A DNA stretch of 64,000 bases from Myxococcales bacterium (GTDB taxonomy: Bacteria; Myxococcota_A; Polyangia; Haliangiales; Haliangiaceae). Below, in pieces: positions 16,810 through 27,588 of this stretch. The position numbers and the translations under genes were made by a program. The DNA is taken from contig JADJJK010000021.1 of the NCBI GenBank assembly GCA_016706545.1, positions 41,786-105,785 of the forward strand. The letters are read 5' to 3'. Position 1 is the stretch's first letter, and the number at the start of each line of letters is the position of its first letter. Below the pieces are notes generated by a model. The model was not told where the DNA came from. It saw only the letters and a list, made by a program, of their open reading frames with translations, and ran no database searches.

Positions 16810-18879
16810 ATGAATCGCATCGTGGTGGTGTGTGGTTGGTTTCTTGTTGCCTGCAAGGGCTCGCCCGACCGCTCCGTGGGAGTCGGCAGCCCAGCACCAC
16901 TCGACGCACGCGGCCAGCAAGTTCAGGCGCCGCCCCCTTCGCCTCCGTCGAGGCTGACCTGCGTCGACTTGCCCGGGGCGCAACGAGATAACCTGCAGGT
17001 CTCGGCAGACGGCAAACGCGCGTACTACACCGAGCAGGGCCAGCCGATCGACGACGAGATGGGCGAACCTCCGCTCGACTTGTACGAGTTCGATCTCGCG
17101 CTGCGCACGACCAAGCTCCTGGTGCGCGATGTCGGGACGGAGGTGTCGGTGGCGCCCAACGGCACCGTGGTGTTCACCCGGGCCGCCGAAACGACGGGGA
17201 AGGGAGGCGAGCCGCGTCGCGTCGTGATGGTGATGGCCCCGGGAGGAGATGCGACCGCGATCACGAAGGGCCTTGAGGGGCTCCGCGGACTCGCGCTCGA
17301 TCGGGCCACCGGTACGATCGTCTACGAACAGCGCAACGATAACCACATGGAGGTCTGGAAGGCGCAGCTCCCAGGCGGCACGCCCCAGAAGGTCTCGAGC
17401 ACGCGCCACTATTTTCTGATCGGAGTGACCGAGGGATCCGCGCTCTTGAGCAACGGACATCGCCTTGCACGGCAACCGCTGGTGGGCGGGGCGATGGTCG
17501 ACCTCGCGGATCTGGATGAGCATTTCTTCGGAGGCGTCGTGCAAGGCCAGGCCGTACTGCTCTCGAAGAAGGACCGCAAGGTGTCGCTTGCGCCCCTGAC
17601 GTCAGCGGCCAAGCCGTTGCCCTTCGAGTTCATGGCGGACGCTCGCTCGCTCACCCAGGGCGCGCAGGTCTACGCGATCGGCAAGATCAAGAACACGTAC
17701 GAGGTTCACGCCCTCGCCGCAGCGAACGCCAGGCCGCTGCTCGCCCTTCGCGGGCGGCGCCCGGTGAGCGTGGCGAGCATCGCGAACCAGCTCTTGGTGC
17801 TCGCGCAGGTGGACAGCAACGGCGACGGCGACTTCGGCGGTGACGACGAAGTCGACCTCTGCGTGGCGGCCCCAGGCCCCGATCCGATCGACGCGCTGAG
17901 CCGATCCATCCCCAAGCGATTCGTCGGGCTGGACGAGCGACTCAGGAGCAAGACCCTCACCGGTCCACTGGCAGGCGCCAGGTTGCAGCTGATCTCCGAT
18001 CGCTGGATCCACGTCATCATCCCTACCCTGCCTACCGGCGCGATGGCCGAGGATCTTGGAGCCCTGGTCACGCGCACGCAACAGCAAGTGGCCGAGATCC
18101 TGCCGGACCACCCGGCGGGTCCGGTGTCGATCAACCTACGGGTCGAGGACACGGGACAGCGCGCGGTCAGCCGCTGGCACCGTGGCGCAGGAATGTTCCT
18201 CGTCACCAAGGGGGTGGGCACGGCTCAGCTGGCCGATCGAGCGCAGTACCTGATCGAAGCCAGCTCAAAGGTCATGTATGCGGGTGGCTACTCCAGTAAC
18301 TTTGGCGACGTCACGTGCCACGGAACGATCAAGAACATTGGCGACCATGAGCTGACCGACCTCGAGGTCGCGTGCGCAAGGTCCTCGATCTCCGGGTACC
18401 GCGAGGTGAGGGGCAAGCTGAAGCCGGACAAGCTCGCACCCGGCGCGACGGGCAGCTACCGCTTGGCGCTTGGCTACGCCATCCAAGGCGAGGACTTCAC
18501 GCTGTCGGTCTTCTCCTCGAGCAAGCGCATGCCGTACTACCACACCCATGGCGTGAGGGAGGCGACGCGGATCATCGCCGCGGCCACGAAGGTTCATGCC
18601 AGCACGCAGCTAGCGTACCTGCACATGGTCTCCAGACCCTCGGCGAACTTCCGTTCAACGGAGCTACGTATCTACGTTCGGGCGCCCAAGGCTCTCGAGG
18701 AAGGTCCGGTTGACGACCTCGAGCGAGCGGCCAAGAAGGCGCTGGCCCTGTTCAAGGCCGAGGTCCCTCGCGATCCGCGGCTCTACGGTGTGCCGAAGAT
18801 CGTGATCTTTCGCAGCGACCAGAAGCGCATCGGGTGGACCTACTTCAACGGCAAGCTCACCACCAGCGAACCGTCGTAG
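16810..18879 (+). CDS. large lipoprotein with N-terminal beta-propeller-like region
   Basis: 689 residues. Short signal MNRIVVVCGWFLVACKGS with lipobox LVAC. Residues about 60-340 contain repeated short beta segments of TolB/WD40-like type (VSADGKRAYYTE, VAPNGTVVFTR, IVYEQRNDNHMEVWKAQL), suggesting a propeller. A Ca-binding-like loop DSNGDGDFGGDDE lies near 335-348. The C-terminal half has a beta-domain with ITCHGTIKNIGDHE-like sequence (VTCHGTIKNIGDHELTDLEV) and a mixed alpha/beta end. ATG 16810 is chosen over 16768 because it begins the signal peptide. Codon use is a little less G+C-biased than in neighbours. No function is assigned. Confidence 0.75.
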   Translation: MNRIVVVCGWFLVACKGSPDRSVGVGSPAPLDARGQQVQAPPPSPPSRLTCVDLPGAQRDNLQVSADGKRAYYTEQGQPIDDEMGEPPLDLYEFDLALRTTKLLVRDVGTEVSVAPNGTVVFTRAAETTGKGGEPRRVVMVMAPGGDATAITKGLEGLRGLALDRATGTIVYEQRNDNHMEVWKAQLPGGTPQKVSSTRHYFLIGVTEGSALLSNGHRLARQPLVGGAMVDLADLDEHFFGGVVQGQAVLLSKKDRKVSLAPLTSAAKPLPFEFMADARSLTQGAQVYAIGKIKNTYEVHALAAANARPLLALRGRRPVSVASIANQLLVLAQVDSNGDGDFGGDDEVDLCVAAPGPDPIDALSRSIPKRFVGLDERLRSKTLTGPLAGARLQLISDRWIHVIIPTLPTGAMAEDLGALVTRTQQQVAEILPDHPAGPVSINLRVEDTGQRAVSRWHRGAGMFLVTKGVGTAQLADRAQYLIEASSKVMYAGGYSSNFGDVTCHGTIKNIGDHELTDLEVACARSSISGYREVRGKLKPDKLAPGATGSYRLALGYAIQGEDFTLSVFSSSKRMPYYHTHGVREATRIIAAATKVHASTQLAYLHMVSRPSANFRSTELRIYVRAPKALEEGPVDDLERAAKKALALFKAEVPRDPRLYGVPKIVIFRSDQKRIGWTYFNGKLTTSEPS

Positions 18880-18995
18880 CCGCGCGCGGCCGAGGCGCGC
18901 AGTCACGTGGGCTCATCGGCAGCACAGGCGCCCGGCCTCGGCGCCACGGTGGGCGCAGCAGGCGCCCTGCGCGCCCCGACGCGCTGGCCCGGCGG

Positions 18996-19940
18996 CTACT
19001 TGGCGCGGACGCTGACGGCGATGCGGCGATTCTTCGCCTTGCACTCGTCGGTGTCGTTGGCCGCGCACTCCGGGTGCTCGGCGCCGTAGCCTTCCGCCTC
19101 CAGGCGGTCCTTGGCGATGCCCGCCGACACCAGGGCCGCCGCCACTGCGTCGGCGCGCTGCTGCGACAGCTTCTTGTTGGCCGCCGGATCGCCCACGTTG
19201 TCCGTGTAGCCGCCGAGCTTGAGCTTGACGGCCGGGAACGCCTTGAGGATCTCGCCGATGTTGGCGAGCTGGTCCTTGGACTTGTCCATGTCGAGCTCGG
19301 CCTTGCCGCTCTGGAAGGTCAGGCGATCGAAGTTGAACCAGATGCCCTTGTCGGGCGCCTTGGTGGTGTCCTCGATGAACGCCAGGAGCTTGCCCTCGAT
19401 CCCGTCCATCGCGCCCTTGATCTCCACACCCGAGGACAGCTTCTTGGCGAAGTCCGCGGCCGCCGCGGCCACCGGAGCCGCCGCGCTCTTGGCGACCTCT
19501 TCGACCTTCACCAGCTCGGAGGCCGCGGCGTCGACGCCGGTGCGCAGCGAGGTGATGCCAGAGTCCAGCTCCTCGGTCGAGGTGTCGAGGATCTTCTTGA
19601 CCTCGTCCGCCTTGCCGGTCTTGGCGGCGCTGCCCACCTTGTCCGCGAGCCCGGCCATCAGGCCCTGGAGCTTGCCGGCGGCGTCCTGGTTCTTGGCGAG
19701 CAGGTCCTTGAGGGCCGCGGCGCCAGGCACGCTGTCCGGGATGTCACCGGCGCGCTTGAGCAGGTCCGGCAGCTTGCCGGACAGCTCGGTGAGCTGCGGG
19801 GTGTACTTCTGCACCAGCGCGGTGGCCTGCGCGGTGTACTTGCCGAGATCGAACTCCTTCTTGCAGGCGTTGCCAAGGACGAGCGTGAAGATCAGGGCCA
19901 GCGTGAGCTGAGCAAACTTCGAAGCCGAGAAGCGATTCAT
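18996..19940 (-). CDS. OmpA-family peptidoglycan-binding lipoprotein
   Basis: 314 residues. Signal peptide ends in the lipobox GNAC. Residues about 30-185 are Ala/Lys/Leu-rich helices, likely coiled-coil or four-helix. Residues about 200-314 are an OmpA C-terminal domain: DRLTFQSGKAELDMDKSKDQ, LGGYTDNVGDPAANKKLSQQ (RADAV follows) and AKNRRIAVSV, with the Asp and Arg that bind diaminopimelate. It should tether outer membrane to peptidoglycan. GGAGGA lies eight bases before the ATG, one of the best ribosome sites in the window, so expression may be high. It converges on the large lipoprotein gene. Confidence 0.9.
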   Translation of the reverse strand: MNRFSASKFAQLTLALIFTLVLGNACKKEFDLGKYTAQATALVQKYTPQLTELSGKLPDLLKRAGDIPDSVPGAAALKDLLAKNQDAAGKLQGLMAGLADKVGSAAKTGKADEVKKILDTSTEELDSGITSLRTGVDAAASELVKVEEVAKSAAAPVAAAAADFAKKLSSGVEIKGAMDGIEGKLLAFIEDTTKAPDKGIWFNFDRLTFQSGKAELDMDKSKDQLANIGEILKAFPAVKLKLGGYTDNVGDPAANKKLSQQRADAVAAALVSAGIAKDRLEAEGYGAEHPECAANDTDECKAKNRRIAVSVRAK

Positions 19941-20184
19941 TGATGCATTCCTCCAGTAGGAGATTCGTTATCACGCCGTTTGCTCGCGGTCGCAAGCCGC
20001 GCGTCGGCCGAATCTTCGTCGACAATCGTCGCCATTCGTCGACAATCGGCGACTGAGAGTTCACCTCGTTCTATTGCCAGTGTGCTTTCGCCGTGAGTGC
20101 GTACGGCGCACCACAACTCCTTCCGGAAGCAAGGGATTCTCGGCGTGGCCGGCTGCGGATTTCTCGTATCCGACCCGGGTCGAT

Positions 20185-20250
20185 CAACACCAGGTCAACA
20201 CCAGGTCAACACCCGGTCGGCGCCAGGTTGGCGCCAGGTTGGCGCCGGCC
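20185..20250. repeat. six 11-bp degenerate tandem repeats
   Basis: CAACACCAGGT twice, CAACACCCGGT, CGGCGCCAGGT, TGGCGCCAGGT and TGGCGCCGGCC follow head to tail, ending five bases before the stop of the MBL-fold gene. An 11-bp period puts each copy on the same face of the helix. No protein is encoded. Confidence 0.8.
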
Positions 20251-20255
20251 GCGGC

Positions 20256-21083
20256 TCAGTTCGCGGGCTGGGCCATCGCCTCGAACTCGGCCGGGTCGTG
20301 GGCGCAGAACATGGCGAGATCGCGGTGCGCGGCGCGCAGCTCGCGCAGCGCGGTCACCGAGGCTCGCCACGCGCGCTTGTCATCGCGGACCTGCGCCTCG
20401 AACAGCCGCAGGCCCAGCGGCACCACGGGGGGCTCGCTGACCGCGCCGCGGTGGAAGTACGCATCCCCGGCGTGGACCAGCCATTGCCCAGCGTGCCCCA
20501 CCAGGACCGCCGAGTGCCCGCGCGAGTGACCGTGCATGGGCAAGAGCGCCACCTCTGCGTCCACGCCGCGCAGCTTGCGAATGGCCGGCAAGCCGCGCCA
20601 GGTATCGCCGGTCTCGGCGTACGTGTGCCAGTCTGGACCGTGCGCCCACTGGACCGCGCGGTAGCGGAGCCGGTCGCGCACCGTGGCCTGCGCGGTCGCC
20701 ACCTGGAGTTCTCGCTCGTGCAGATGCACCGCGGCGCGCGGGAAATCGCCGAGCCCGCCCGCGTGGTCGAGGTCGAGGTGCGTCACCACCACGTGGCGAA
20801 CGTCCGCGGCGCGATGGCCCAGCGACTCGAGCTGCGCCAGCAGGGTCTCCTCGCGACGCAGGCGGGCGCCGGTCAACGCGCGGAAGCCGCCCGGCAGCCG
20901 ACCTGGCTCCTCGACATCGGCGGTCCCAAAGCCAGTGTCAACGACGATGAGGCCATCCCGAGCCGTCTCGAGCACGAGGCAGTGGCACACCAGCCGCGCG
21001 CTGCCCTGCTGGCCCAGCAAGCGGGCGGGGACGCGAGGGCACAGCGTGGCGCCGTTGAGATGATGGACGCGGAGGACCGACAT
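20256..21083 (-). CDS. MBL-fold metallohydrolase, lactonase-like
   Basis: 275 residues. Metallo-beta-lactamase fold with the two-metal site: THLDLDHAGG (HxDxDH motif near 100-109), His in GHSRGHSAVL, Asp in HAGDAYFHRG, and His in FCAHDPAEF. The arrangement resembles the AHL-lactonase/AttM-like subgroup, in which the fourth element is a tyrosine or phenylalanine next to the bridging Asp (AGDAYF). Substrate not known; quorum-signal lactone is one possibility. No neighbour supports a pathway. Flanked by the AT-poor gap before the RAYT gene. Confidence 0.83.
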   Translation of the reverse strand: MSVLRVHHLNGATLCPRVPARLLGQQGSARLVCHCLVLETARDGLIVVDTGFGTADVEEPGRLPGGFRALTGARLRREETLLAQLESLGHRAADVRHVVVTHLDLDHAGGLGDFPRAAVHLHERELQVATAQATVRDRLRYRAVQWAHGPDWHTYAETGDTWRGLPAIRKLRGVDAEVALLPMHGHSRGHSAVLVGHAGQWLVHAGDAYFHRGAVSEPPVVPLGLRLFEAQVRDDKRAWRASVTALRELRAAHRDLAMFCAHDPAEFEAMAQPAN

Positions 21084-21342
21084 GGGCCTGCCATGGTAGC
21101 AGAGCCAGCGCGACTCGCCGGGTCCGCGCGACTACGCGAACCGGGCCTGGCTCGGCGGCCAGATCGGTGCGGACGGCGCCCACTGGTGAGGATGGCGCGG
21201 CGCGGCTCACGCTGGACTCGAACACATTGGCGCGCCCGCCGCGCGCTGCCAGACGTGACGGCGGCGACAACCATCTTGGCCAGCGCCTGCAGGCGCGCCT
21301 TGGCGTTGAAGCCGGCCACGTCCGCGGTGAAGCTCCAAGGGA

Positions 21343-22104
21343 TCACCCTCGGGCTGGCCTGATGCGGCCGGGGACCTCGGTGGGCAAGAGCAGGCCGTGG
21401 CGGCGCCAGCCGGTGGCCAGGAGCCAGGTGCGCGGCGCAGCGGTCGGGCGAGGCTGGCGCTGCAAGTAGGTGAGCCACGATTGCCCGCACATCTGCCCGC
21501 GCGTGCGCGGGCTGGTGTGAAAGCCCTCGAACCAGGGCGCGCTGGAGTACGGGTCGATCCAGTCTCGGGCGAGCTGGCGGCCGTGCTCGGCGGCGTGGTG
21601 GCGGGCGTTGAGCAGGACGTAGCGGAGGGCATTGCGCACCTCGCGCGGTGTGCGCAATGCGCGTGCGTGATAGCGAGCGGCGAACAGCGAGCCGGTGCGG
21701 CCAAGGAGGCGGTTCGTCCGGCGCGCAAGCCGGACGGCGAGGCCCTGCATGCCGCGAGCGAGGGCGGCGGGCCCCTCCGCCTCGACGAGGAGGTGCAGGT
21801 GATTGCGCAGCACGTTGAACTCGACGACGCGGAACGTGGCCTTGTGCCCGCCCGCGGTGAGCGCGGCGCGAACGGCGGCGCACACCTTGCCGCGGCGCAG
21901 GCTCTGCACGCCCGGCTTGATGCGCAAGGTGACGTGCAGCGGGTGGCGCGCGGCGAAGCGCTCGCGGGCGTCATGGCTCACCGTCTTGCGACCGCGCGGC
22001 CTGCCAGCCCCAGGGCGCCAGCCACCGCGGCCGGAGGGCGCGCGCGCGTCGTCGAGCGTGAGCTGCCGCGATGCGTGGCTGCGCCGGTGCTGCGAAGGGG
22101 CCAT
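21343..22104 (-). CDS. REP-associated tyrosine transposase (RAYT, IS200-like Y1 family)
   Basis: 253 residues. The HUH nuclease motif is NHLHLLVEA near 100-108 and the catalytic Tyr is probably in RYHARAL or LRYVLLNARHH (about 140-165). RAYTs cut single-stranded REP hairpins and are domesticated relatives of IS200/IS605 transposases. An Arg/Gly-rich basic N-terminus (about 20-45) and the C-terminal WLLATGWRRHGLL are features of larger RAYTs of this lineage. No IS ends flank the gene, but two copies of a hairpin-bearing repeat start about 160 bp from its 5' end. No clear ribosome site. Confidence 0.85.
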   Translation of the reverse strand: MAPSQHRRSHASRQLTLDDARAPSGRGGWRPGAGRPRGRKTVSHDARERFAARHPLHVTLRIKPGVQSLRRGKVCAAVRAALTAGGHKATFRVVEFNVLRNHLHLLVEAEGPAALARGMQGLAVRLARRTNRLLGRTGSLFAARYHARALRTPREVRNALRYVLLNARHHAAEHGRQLARDWIDPYSSAPWFEGFHTSPRTRGQMCGQSWLTYLQRQPRPTAAPRTWLLATGWRRHGLLLPTEVPGRIRPARG

Positions 22105-22262
22105 TGATTATCGGCAGAGATTAGCAATCACGAAGTTCAGTGGCAAGATCAGATGCAATGTGAATATCATTCATATAAACATTCATGGCGCGACGGAGTG
22201 AGAATGAAGGAGTGTGGATGTGAGCGACTCCGAGCAGCGGTGGTCGGGGGGGGCGGGGGGGG

Positions 22263-22513
<251 letters not shown>

Positions 22514-22518
22514 TGGGC

Positions 22519-22768
22519 GGGGCTGTGGACGGTGGCGGGCTATGGACAACCGCGCCCGTCGAGCCAGGGCAGCCGCGATGCGCGCCAGCGGCGCGGTTGA
22601 CCACAGCCCTTGGCAAGGCGCAGGACGGCCAGGGCGAGACAGGCATGCCAGGTGGGTCGGCGCGCCTTACCACACCGCCGCACAGCCCCTGCGACGGACC
22701 CAGAGACCCAGAGACCCGGAACCCAGAACCCAGAGACCCAGATCTTTGGTACTAGAACCAGAGAGAGA
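22519..22768 (+). repeat. 255-bp direct repeat, unit 2
   Basis: Second copy, offset 255-256 bases from unit 1. Hairpin arms 22537-22556 and 22590-22609 are the same as in unit 1. Its 3' part carries an extra run of GACCCAGA-type repeats (about 22695-22745). Confidence 0.85.
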
Positions 22769-22866
22769 TGGCGCTTGGGGCTGCGGGGAGAAGGTGATCT
22801 GGACAGGTCGATCGCGTGGGCGGCTGCGCTGGGCGATGGGGGGCGGGGCCTGCTAGGTTTGCGGTC

Positions 22867-23922
22867 GTGTCAACGACTACTCCGTTTATCGGGTCACGCG
22901 GCGGGTCACCGGGGGTCACCGCGCGGTCGTGCGCGAACATCGCGCTGGTCAAGTACTGGGGGAAGCGGGACGCGGCGCGAAACCTGCCGGCGGCGGGCAG
23001 TCTGTCCTTGACGCTGGACGCGCTGGTGACCGAGACGTGGGTGGAGTTCGACCCGGGGCTCGTGCGCGACGAGCTGACGCTCGATGGGGCGGCGGTGTCC
23101 GAAGAGGTGCGCGTCAAGACCAGCCGATGGATGGAGCTGGTGCGCGCGCGCGCGGGGCTGGCGCAGTTCGCGCGCATTGCCAGCGTCAACCACTTCCCGA
23201 CCGCCTCGGGCCTGGCCTCGTCTGCGTCTGGGTTCGCGGCGCTGGCGGTGGCGGCGACGCGGGCAGCGGGGCTCTCGCTGTCAGCGCGGGAGCTGTCCAT
23301 CCTGGCCCGGCAGGGCTCGGGCTCAGCGGCGCGCTCGCTGTTCGGCGGGTTCGTGCGCATGCACGCAGGCACGGCGGCGGATGGATCGGACTGCTTCGCG
23401 GAGCCGTTGGCGGGCAGCCAGTTGCCAGACCTGCGGATGCTGATCGCGGTGGTGGGCGCGGGCGCGGTCAAAGAGCACAGCTCGCGCGACGCGATGGACC
23501 ACACGGCCGAGACCTCTCCGTTCTATCCGGCGTGGCTGGCGCTGGTGCCCCGCGATCTCGAGGCGGCCGAGCGCGCGATCCGGGGCGGCGACCTGCGCGC
23601 GCTGGGCGAGGTGGCCGAGGGCAACGCGCTGGCCATGCACGCCTCGGCGATCGCGGCGCGACCGGCCATCATGTACTGGCAGCCGGCGACGCTGGCGCTG
23701 CTGGCCCGAGTGCGCGAGCTGCGGCGCGCCGGGGCCGCGGCGTGGGCCACCACGGACGCGGGGCCGCACGTGAAGGTGCTCACCGACGCAGGCAGCGCGG
23801 CCACGCTGGCCGCGGAGCTGGCGCAGGTGCCTGGCTGCTCGCGCGTGCTGGTGAGCGGGGTCGGGCAAGGCGCGACGGTGACGGCGACCACGCCGCAGGG
23901 CGAAGCCAAGGCGACGCCGTGA
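22867..23922 (+). CDS. mvaD: diphosphomevalonate decarboxylase
   Basis: 351 residues from GTG 22867. Converts mevalonate 5-diphosphate to isopentenyl diphosphate with ATP. Signatures: ANIALVKYWGKRD near 22-34, AAGSLSLTLD, the GHMP loop HFPTASGLASSASGFAALA, and TTDAGPHVKVL with the catalytic Asp region. It opens a mevalonate gene set: the next gene overlaps it by four bases (GTGA) and HMG-CoA reductase follows. Mevalonate-type isoprenoid synthesis is typical of myxobacteria and unusual among proteobacteria. Confidence 0.93.
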   Translation: MSTTTPFIGSRGGSPGVTARSCANIALVKYWGKRDAARNLPAAGSLSLTLDALVTETWVEFDPGLVRDELTLDGAAVSEEVRVKTSRWMELVRARAGLAQFARIASVNHFPTASGLASSASGFAALAVAATRAAGLSLSARELSILARQGSGSAARSLFGGFVRMHAGTAADGSDCFAEPLAGSQLPDLRMLIAVVGAGAVKEHSSRDAMDHTAETSPFYPAWLALVPRDLEAAERAIRGGDLRALGEVAEGNALAMHASAIAARPAIMYWQPATLALLARVRELRRAGAAAWATTDAGPHVKVLTDAGSAATLAAELAQVPGCSRVLVSGVGQGATVTATTPQGEAKATP

Positions 23923-24896
23923 CCGCGCGAGGTGGCGACGCGGCGGTGGAGCGCACCGCGCCTGGCAAGCTGCTGCTGGCGGGCGAATACGCGGTGTTGC
24001 ACGGGGCCGAGGCGGTGGTGGTGGCGATGGACCGGCGCGCGCGCGCGCACTGGCCGCGAGCGCCGCAGGCGCCCCGCCCCGCCTCGCCGTTTCTCGACGC
24101 GGTCGCGGCGCAGCTCGAGGCGCGGCTGGGGCCCGACCACGCGAGCGCCCGCGCGGCGCGCGCGCTCGCGGTCGACACCTCCGCGTTCACCAGCGGCGGC
24201 CAGAAGCTGGGGCTTGGCTCGTCAGCCGCCGCGACGGTGGCGGCCACCGCCACCGCGCTGGCGGTGGGAGAGGTCCGCGCCAGCGTGCAGGAGATCTTCG
24301 AGCTGGCGGCGGCGGCGCACGGCGACGCGCAGGGCCGACGCGGCACCCGCGGCAGCGGCGCCGACATCGCCGCCTCCTGCTATGGCGGTGCGCTGCGCTT
24401 CCGCCTGCAGGGCGGTCGCGCCGAGATCTCCCCGCTGCGCATCTCCGCCGCAGTGACCTGGCTGCCGTTTTTCACCGGTCAGTCCGCCGACACCGTGTCC
24501 ATGGTCGCGCAGGTCGAGCGGTGCGGCGCCGCCGCCCGCCCCGCCTTGCGCGCCATCGCCGAGGCCGCGGCGGCGCTCGCCGACGCGCTGACGCGCGACG
24601 ACGGCCCGGCGATCTTGGCGGCGGTCGCCGCCGGTGGGCAGGCTATCGCCGCGCTTGGTCTGGCCGCCGGTCACGACCTGGAGACCGGCGCGGTCCGCGC
24701 CGCACGGGCGGCGGTGTCCCACCTGGGCGTCCAGGTCAAGACCACCGGCGCTGGCGGCGGTGACCTGGCCGTCGCCGCCGTGCCAGCCGAGGCCTCGCGT
24801 AACGAGGTGGCCGCGGCGCTCATCCAAGCTGGGTGTCACGTGCTCCCGCTCTCCATCGATCCGCGCGGCGTGGACTTGGGCCTGCCACCTGTGTAG
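23919..24896 (+). CDS. phosphomevalonate kinase (GHMP family)
   Basis: 325 residues. GHMP kinase with APGKLLLAGEYAVLHG at the N-terminus, LGLGSSAAATVAATA as the ATP loop, GSGADIAASCYGG and TTGAGGGDLAVAAV as motif 3. The GEYAVLHG start and the GSGADIAAS plus GAGGGD combination fit phosphomevalonate kinase better than mevalonate kinase, but the two cannot be separated with certainty by eye. Start GTG 23919 overlaps the mvaD stop by four bases, so the two are translationally coupled. Role: mevalonate 5-phosphate to diphosphate, feeding MvaD. Confidence 0.8.
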   Translation: MTARGGDAAVERTAPGKLLLAGEYAVLHGAEAVVVAMDRRARAHWPRAPQAPRPASPFLDAVAAQLEARLGPDHASARAARALAVDTSAFTSGGQKLGLGSSAAATVAATATALAVGEVRASVQEIFELAAAAHGDAQGRRGTRGSGADIAASCYGGALRFRLQGGRAEISPLRISAAVTWLPFFTGQSADTVSMVAQVERCGAAARPALRAIAEAAAALADALTRDDGPAILAAVAAGGQAIAALGLAAGHDLETGAVRAARAAVSHLGVQVKTTGAGGGDLAVAAVPAEASRNEVAAALIQAGCHVLPLSIDPRGVDLGLPPV

Positions 24897-24910
24897 AACA
24901 GCCAGGCACC

Positions 24911-26245
<1,335 letters not shown>

Positions 26246-26415
26246 GCCGTCGGCCAGGCCGCGCCGGCCATGGCGCCGCGAGACGCCGCCATGCCGCCGC
26301 CAGATGCCGGCGACGGCCCGAGCAAGCCCCCAGAATCCACCGCGGAGTCTGCACGCCGTCCCGCGACCGAGGATCCCCCTGCTATGCTGCGGCGCACGAG
26401 GCTCGGAGGTCGACC

Positions 26416-27372
26416 ATGATCCAACGTATCGGCGCACTGCGCACACCCGCTGTCGAGGTCCCGCTACCCCCGACTCTCGAGCTCGAGCCCTGCTACCGCT
26501 ACTGTGAGGCGCTGTGCCGCGCGCGCCACCACAACTACCCGGTGGCGTCGTTCTTCGCGCGCTCCAAGCTCCGCAAGCACATCTGGGCGATGTTCGCGTT
26601 CGCGCGGGTGGCAGATGACATCGCGGATGAGCCCACGTATGAGGGTCGCCGCGCCCGCGAGCTGGATCGCTGGGAAGAGCAGCTCCTTGATGCGTACCGC
26701 GGCAAGGTCGAGCACCCGGTGTTCGTGGCGCTCGCCGACACCGTGGACAAGTTCGCGCTGCCCATCACCGAGTTTCGCGCGCTCATCTCCGGCTTTCGCA
26801 CCGATCTCGACGTCCACCGCTTCACCACCTGGAACGATCTGCGCAACTACACCGCGCAGGCCGCCGAGCCGGTGGGCCACCTGCTCCTCTACATCGGCGG
26901 ATACCGCACGCCGCGCCTGCACGCCTTCGCCAATGATCTCTCCACGGGCCTTGCGTTCGCGCGCCTGCTCCAGGATGTCCACGCGGACTACCAGCGAGGT
27001 CGCATCTACTTGCCCGGCGAGGATCTGGTCCATTTCGGGGTCAGCGAGGCCGACATCGCCGCGCGCAGCGACAGCGCGGAGGTCGGGGCGCTGGTGCGCT
27101 ACGAGGTCGCGCGCACCCGCGCGCTGTTCGAGCGCGCCCGTCCGCTGGTGAACTCGGTGGGCGCCGATCTGGCGGTGGAGCTCGCGCTCATGTGGCACGG
27201 CGGCATGCGTATCCTTGACAAGACGGCACACGTCGGCCGCCGACTGCTGTCCGATCCGCCGCACTTGAACCCCGCCGACAAGGGCCTGGCGCTGTCGCGC
27301 GCGCTGGCCTGGCGCGGCGACACGCTGCCGCCGCGCGCGGTGGAGCTATTCCGCCGCACCTTCAACGGCTGA
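26416..27372 (+). CDS. squalene/phytoene synthase family protein, probably squalene synthase
   Basis: 318 residues. Condenses two prenyl diphosphates head to head. Both Asp-rich motifs are present: ARVADDIADE near 63-72 and LLQDVHADYQRGRIYLPGED near 183-202. HNYPVASFF near the N-terminus is typical of the HpnC/HpnD-like group. Placement after the mevalonate genes, and the known sterol and hopanoid production of myxobacteria, favour farnesyl diphosphate to squalene over phytoene synthesis; the sequence alone does not decide. GGAGGT lies five bases before the ATG, and 170 bp separate it from the reductase gene. Confidence 0.85.
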   Translation: MIQRIGALRTPAVEVPLPPTLELEPCYRYCEALCRARHHNYPVASFFARSKLRKHIWAMFAFARVADDIADEPTYEGRRARELDRWEEQLLDAYRGKVEHPVFVALADTVDKFALPITEFRALISGFRTDLDVHRFTTWNDLRNYTAQAAEPVGHLLLYIGGYRTPRLHAFANDLSTGLAFARLLQDVHADYQRGRIYLPGEDLVHFGVSEADIAARSDSAEVGALVRYEVARTRALFERARPLVNSVGADLAVELALMWHGGMRILDKTAHVGRRLLSDPPHLNPADKGLALSRALAWRGDTLPPRAVELFRRTFNG

Positions 27373-27522
27373 CGAACACGCCGCTGCAGCTCAGCCTGCT
27401 GTACCGCCCGAGTGCCCGCTTGCGCTCACGCTGCACAAGCGAGCGGCGCGCCCAGGTAGCGGCAGTGGCTCCTGCAGGTGCCAGCGAAAGGTGTCGCTGG
27501 CCACAGCAGCCGCCACCTGGGC

Positions 27523-27586
27523 TTCGCACAGCGGCTGCGCGCAGCGGCTTCGCGCAGCGGCTTCGCACAGCGGCTTCGCAACGGCC
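27523..27586. repeat. 13-bp tandem repeats beside the PilZ gene
   Basis: Four copies of TTCGCACAGCGGC (or with TGCGCG / TTCGCG at the start) followed by a partial fifth, ending two bases before the PilZ stop. Non-coding; period is not a multiple of three. Confidence 0.8.
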
Positions 27587-27588
27587 GG

